From assembly GCA_023460575.1 (NCBI GenBank), contig JAEWPQ010000052.1, positions 1-8,224 on the forward strand: a stretch of 8,224 nucleotides of DNA. Reading direction: 5' to 3'. This document shows positions 5,592 to 8,224 of this stretch, piece after piece. The position numbers and the translations under genes are program-made. The number at the start of each line of letters is the position of its first letter. Position 1 is the stretch's first letter. The stretch is from Bacillota bacterium. GTDB taxonomy: Bacteria; Bacillota; Clostridia; Lachnospirales; Lachnospiraceae. The notes below the pieces were generated by a model that saw only the letters and a list, made by a program, of their open reading frames with translations, searched no databases and had not been told where the DNA came from.

Positions 5592-8093
5592 ATGAAGCTA
5601 TGTACAAACGTGAATGAAGTAAAGGAGATGGATGGTTATTTTAAAATTATTACCAATTCCATAGAGATCCGGGTACAGTTTTTAACAGAATACATTTTAA
5701 GAATCCGTGCTGGATTTGACGGCGATTTTGCGGAAGAATCCTACAGTCTGGTTATGACTGCATGGGAGGACCGCATGGACGGGGTGCTTAAAAACCAGAG
5801 AAAACGGGTGGCCCCAGCTGCTGCAAGTCTCAGCCAGACAAAAGACCAGGCAGTTTTAAACGGCTCACAGTTAAAGGTTGTTATTGAGAAGGACCCATTT
5901 TGCATCTGCGTTTATGATAAAGAAGGCACTTCTCTCCATTCTGATATTGTAGACCTTGGATACTTAGAGGACAGCAACCATCGCAGGATTCACACCAGCG
6001 AGATTTCACCGGAAGACTGTTTCTACGGATTTGGTGAGAAGAGCGGACAATGGAATAAAGCTCAGAAATTCTTATCCATGAGCCCCAAGGATGCCATGGG
6101 TTATAATCCAAAAGAGACAGATTCCCTGTATAAGCACATTCCGTTTTATATCAAGTTAAACCGCAGTTCAAAAAAGGCAGTGGGATATTTCTATCATAAT
6201 ACGTATGAATGTGATTTTGATATGGGCAGAGAGAAGAGCAATTACTGGAAGCCCCACAGCCGCTACCGTACCGACGGCGGAGATATTGATTTATTTCTCA
6301 TCGCAGGTCCTTCCATTCGGGAAGTTGTTTCCCGGTATACCGATCTTACCGGTAAATCCGCCATGCTTCCCCGTTATGCACTTGGATATCTGGGTTCCTC
6401 CATGTACTATCCGGAACTGGAAGCAGACTGTGATGATGCAATCACAGAATTTATCGATACAACAAAAGAAGAAGATATCCCGGTAGATGGCTTTCAGCTT
6501 TCCTCCGGTTACACCTCTCAGGACACCGAACAGGGTGTAAAACGCTGTGTATTTACCTGGAATGAAAAACGCTTTAAGAATCCCAAAGACTTTTTTGAAC
6601 AGATGAAAAAAAGAGGAATCACCGTATCTCCAAACGTAAAGCCGGGAATTCTACTGTCTCATCCCGATCTTGAAAAAATGAAAGCTAAAGATATTTTTGT
6701 AAAAGACAGCCAGAGCGACGAACCCGGTATCGGTACCTGGTGGGGCGGCAAGGGAGTTTTCGCCGATTTCACAAAACCTGCTGCCCGCAGTGTATGGAAG
6801 GAACTGTTAAAGGAAAATGTTCTGGAAATGGGAACCTGCTCTGTGTGGAACGATAACTGTGAATACGACAGTATGGTGGACAAAGACTGCCGTTGTGATT
6901 TTGAAGGCAAAGGCGGCACCATTGGCCAGTTGAAGTCCGTTATGTCCAATATCATGTGTCAGATCACCGATGAAGCCATTCATGAGACCTTTGACAATAC
7001 AAGACCCTTTATCGTATGCCGGTCCGGACACAGCGGCATTCAGCGCTACGCACAGACCTGGGCCGGAGATAACTTAACCTGCTGGGATTCATTAAAATAT
7101 AACATTGCAACCATACTGGGCATGAGTTTAAGCGGTGTGGCAAATCAGGGCTGTGACATCGGCGGCTTTTACGGCACATCGCCGGAAGCAGAGCTGATGG
7201 TCCGCTGGATACAGAACGGTATTTTCCAGCCAAGATTTTCGGTCCACTCTGTAAATACCGATAATACGGTAACAGAACCCTGGATGTACGGAAACCACAC
7301 CGGGTATATCCGGGATGCCATTAAGTTCCGTTACAGAATGATTCCTTACTTCTACTCTCTCATGGAACGTGCCCATGAAACCGGACTCCCCATCATGGAG
7401 CCTATGTGCAGCGCATTCCAGAATGACCCGGCCTGTTATGAAGAGGGCATTGATTTCATGATCGGTGATTCTCTGCTGGTAGCAAATGTAGTGGAAAAAG
7501 GTGCTCTTACAAGAAAGGTCTACCTGCCGGAAGGCGAGACTTTCTATGATTTCTATACCAGAGAGAAATACGAAGGAGGACAAACCCTTGAGTTCCCGGT
7601 AACACTGGCAAGCATCCCGCTCTTTGTACGGGAAGGCGCGATTATTCCTATGGCAGCCAACCAGATGAATAACTTAACTACCGAATCCGTAACCGGTATC
7701 CACCTGCTTCTGGCTGCCGGCAAAAATAATTCCTTTACTCTCTACGAAGACGACGGCACTACTTTAAATTATCAAAAAGGAGATTATTTAAAGACTGTAA
7801 TTGAAATGACTGCCGGAGAACAGACAGTTGTTGAATTTAAGCAGGAGGGCAGCTATCAGACGTCTGTTGAAAACATTTATTTAGATGTGATCCGCAGAGA
7901 CAAAGCACCGTTCTGGATTACATTAGACGGCAAAGAGCTTCCTCATTTTCTGTATCGTAAAAAATTTGAAGCGGCGGACTGCGGCTGGTATTACAGCCAG
8001 ACACTAAAATCCGTTCAGATTAAATATCCCAATCCTGAGAAAGATTGCAGGCTTGTGATTTCATTCCAGCAGTTTGATATGATCGGTATGTAA
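5592..8093 (+). CDS. Glycoside hydrolase family 31 alpha-glycosidase (alpha-glucosidase-like, exact sugar uncertain)
   Basis: An 833-residue enzyme without a signal peptide, so probably cytoplasmic. The order is a GH31 N-terminal beta-sandwich (about 1-255), a catalytic TIM barrel beginning at PRYALGYLG (260-268), and C-terminal beta domains including LYEDDGTTLNY (717-727). The retaining nucleophile is Asp421 in SVWNDNCE (417-424), matching the WxD..E signature. The acid/base is Asp493 in TWAGDN. RSGHSGIQRY (477-486) and CDIGGF (521-526) are further family landmarks. Where typical alpha-glucosidases have a W.DIDYM-type strand with a substrate-contacting Asp, this protein has GFQLSSGYT (300-308), so specificity for another alpha-linked sugar (for example xylose, galactose or a modified sugar) is possible. 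The ATG at 5592 is preceded by AAGGAG with 10 intervening bases. It shares an activator-type regulatory region with the divergent esterase and ends 7 bases before a hairpin terminator region. Confidence 0.95.
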   Translation: MKLCTNVNEVKEMDGYFKIITNSIEIRVQFLTEYILRIRAGFDGDFAEESYSLVMTAWEDRMDGVLKNQRKRVAPAAASLSQTKDQAVLNGSQLKVVIEKDPFCICVYDKEGTSLHSDIVDLGYLEDSNHRRIHTSEISPEDCFYGFGEKSGQWNKAQKFLSMSPKDAMGYNPKETDSLYKHIPFYIKLNRSSKKAVGYFYHNTYECDFDMGREKSNYWKPHSRYRTDGGDIDLFLIAGPSIREVVSRYTDLTGKSAMLPRYALGYLGSSMYYPELEADCDDAITEFIDTTKEEDIPVDGFQLSSGYTSQDTEQGVKRCVFTWNEKRFKNPKDFFEQMKKRGITVSPNVKPGILLSHPDLEKMKAKDIFVKDSQSDEPGIGTWWGGKGVFADFTKPAARSVWKELLKENVLEMGTCSVWNDNCEYDSMVDKDCRCDFEGKGGTIGQLKSVMSNIMCQITDEAIHETFDNTRPFIVCRSGHSGIQRYAQTWAGDNLTCWDSLKYNIATILGMSLSGVANQGCDIGGFYGTSPEAELMVRWIQNGIFQPRFSVHSVNTDNTVTEPWMYGNHTGYIRDAIKFRYRMIPYFYSLMERAHETGLPIMEPMCSAFQNDPACYEEGIDFMIGDSLLVANVVEKGALTRKVYLPEGETFYDFYTREKYEGGQTLEFPVTLASIPLFVREGAIIPMAANQMNNLTTESVTGIHLLLAAGKNNSFTLYEDDGTTLNYQKGDYLKTVIEMTAGEQTVVEFKQEGSYQTSVENIYLDVIRRDKAPFWITLDGKELPHFLYRKKFEAADCGWYYSQTLKSVQIKYPNPEKDCRLVISFQQFDMIGM

Positions 8094-8100
8094 CAATACC

Positions 8101-8143
8101 AAAAAGCCCGTCCCTGTCATGCGGTTACAGGGGCGGGTTTTTT
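8101..8143 (+). terminator. Bidirectional terminator after the GH31 gene, shared with small-RNA candidate copy 2
   Basis: An 11-bp stem (8107-8117 with 8127-8137, one G-T pair) with loop CATGCGGTT, starting 13 bases after the stop codon. T6 follows on the plus strand (8138-8143), and a run of five A precedes it (8101-8105), giving T5 on the minus strand. It terminates the GH31 transcript and, in the other direction, the convergent small-RNA candidate. Confidence 0.85.
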
Positions 8144-8224
8144 GTAGGAGTCATGATCCCTCACGGGTCAATGAAGGATAATCTCAGAGGGTTAGTCTGA
8201 TGTATAGAATATTCACATGTAGTT
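8101..8224 (-). ncRNA. Candidate structured small RNA, copy 2 (5' end beyond the window)
   Basis: The same element as at 4323-4461, in the same orientation. Identical blocks are 8144-8170 (27 bases), 8184-8203 (20 bases) and 8205-8217 (13 bases), plus ATGAAGGAT at 8171-8179. The SL2 stem (8184-8188 with 8196-8200), the SL3 GNRA hairpin and the SL4 terminator are all kept. The SL4 stem sequence differs from copy 1 but still pairs. On the minus strand it runs convergent into the GH31 gene and precedes no gene of that strand, which argues for a free-standing RNA rather than a riboswitch. The first hairpin and the promoter should lie just past the window end: the last visible bases AGTT correspond to its inner arm. 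Confidence 0.65.

Overview
The window looks chromosomal and comes from an anaerobic Firmicute of the Clostridia, most likely Lachnospiraceae. I infer this from moderate G+C, strong AGGAG-type ribosome sites, sigma-A-like promoters, a clostridial-style topoisomerase III and the kind of sugar genes present. The exact genus cannot be read from the sequence. I see no phage, IS element, CRISPR array, tRNA or rRNA.

Layout. At the left edge (1-38, minus) is the first dozen codons of a gene with a signal-peptide-like start, 52 bases downstream of a LacI-family regulator (91-1065, minus). Next comes topB, DNA topoisomerase III (1231-3438, minus), and a small class I SAM-dependent methyltransferase (3600-4232, minus). 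Each of the last three has its own readable sigma-A-type promoter. A sugar cassette follows: an esterase of the tributyrin-esterase/esterase D type (4522-5322, minus) and a GH31 alpha-glycosidase (5592-8093, plus), divergently transcribed from a shared 269-bp region.

Two non-coding structures stand out. (1) A roughly 140-nt structured element occurs twice in the same orientation, at 4323-4461 and at 8101 to the window end, flanking the esterase/GH31 cassette. On the minus strand the complete copy has its own promoter (TTGTTT-N17-TATTAT with an extended TGA), a 5' hairpin, two internal hairpins (one capped by a GNRA loop) and a terminator hairpin with T6. The terminator stem differs between copies but stays paired, while its loop is nearly invariant. 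Single-base indels rule out a conserved peptide. I read it as a multicopy small-RNA family. A conserved unpaired linker is perfectly complementary over 9 nt to the start codon region of the adjacent methyltransferase mRNA, and another carries an anti-Shine-Dalgarno ACUCCU.

(2) The divergent esterase/GH31 intergenic region holds four copies of GCAA-N2-T-N2-GT-N-TAG, two facing each gene. They are exactly 31 bp apart within each pair and exactly mirror-symmetric about position 5446. The proximal copy lies the same distance from a good -10 hexamer on both sides, and both promoters lack a -35. This is the arrangement expected for an AraC/XylS-type activator switching on both genes together. No such regulator is encoded in the window.

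How the genes fit together: the esterase and GH31 enzyme, both without signal peptides, probably act in the cytoplasm on an imported acylated oligosaccharide. The LacI regulator and probable binding-protein gene at the left edge suggest a second sugar uptake locus. TopB and the methyltransferase look like unrelated housekeeping or accessory neighbours.
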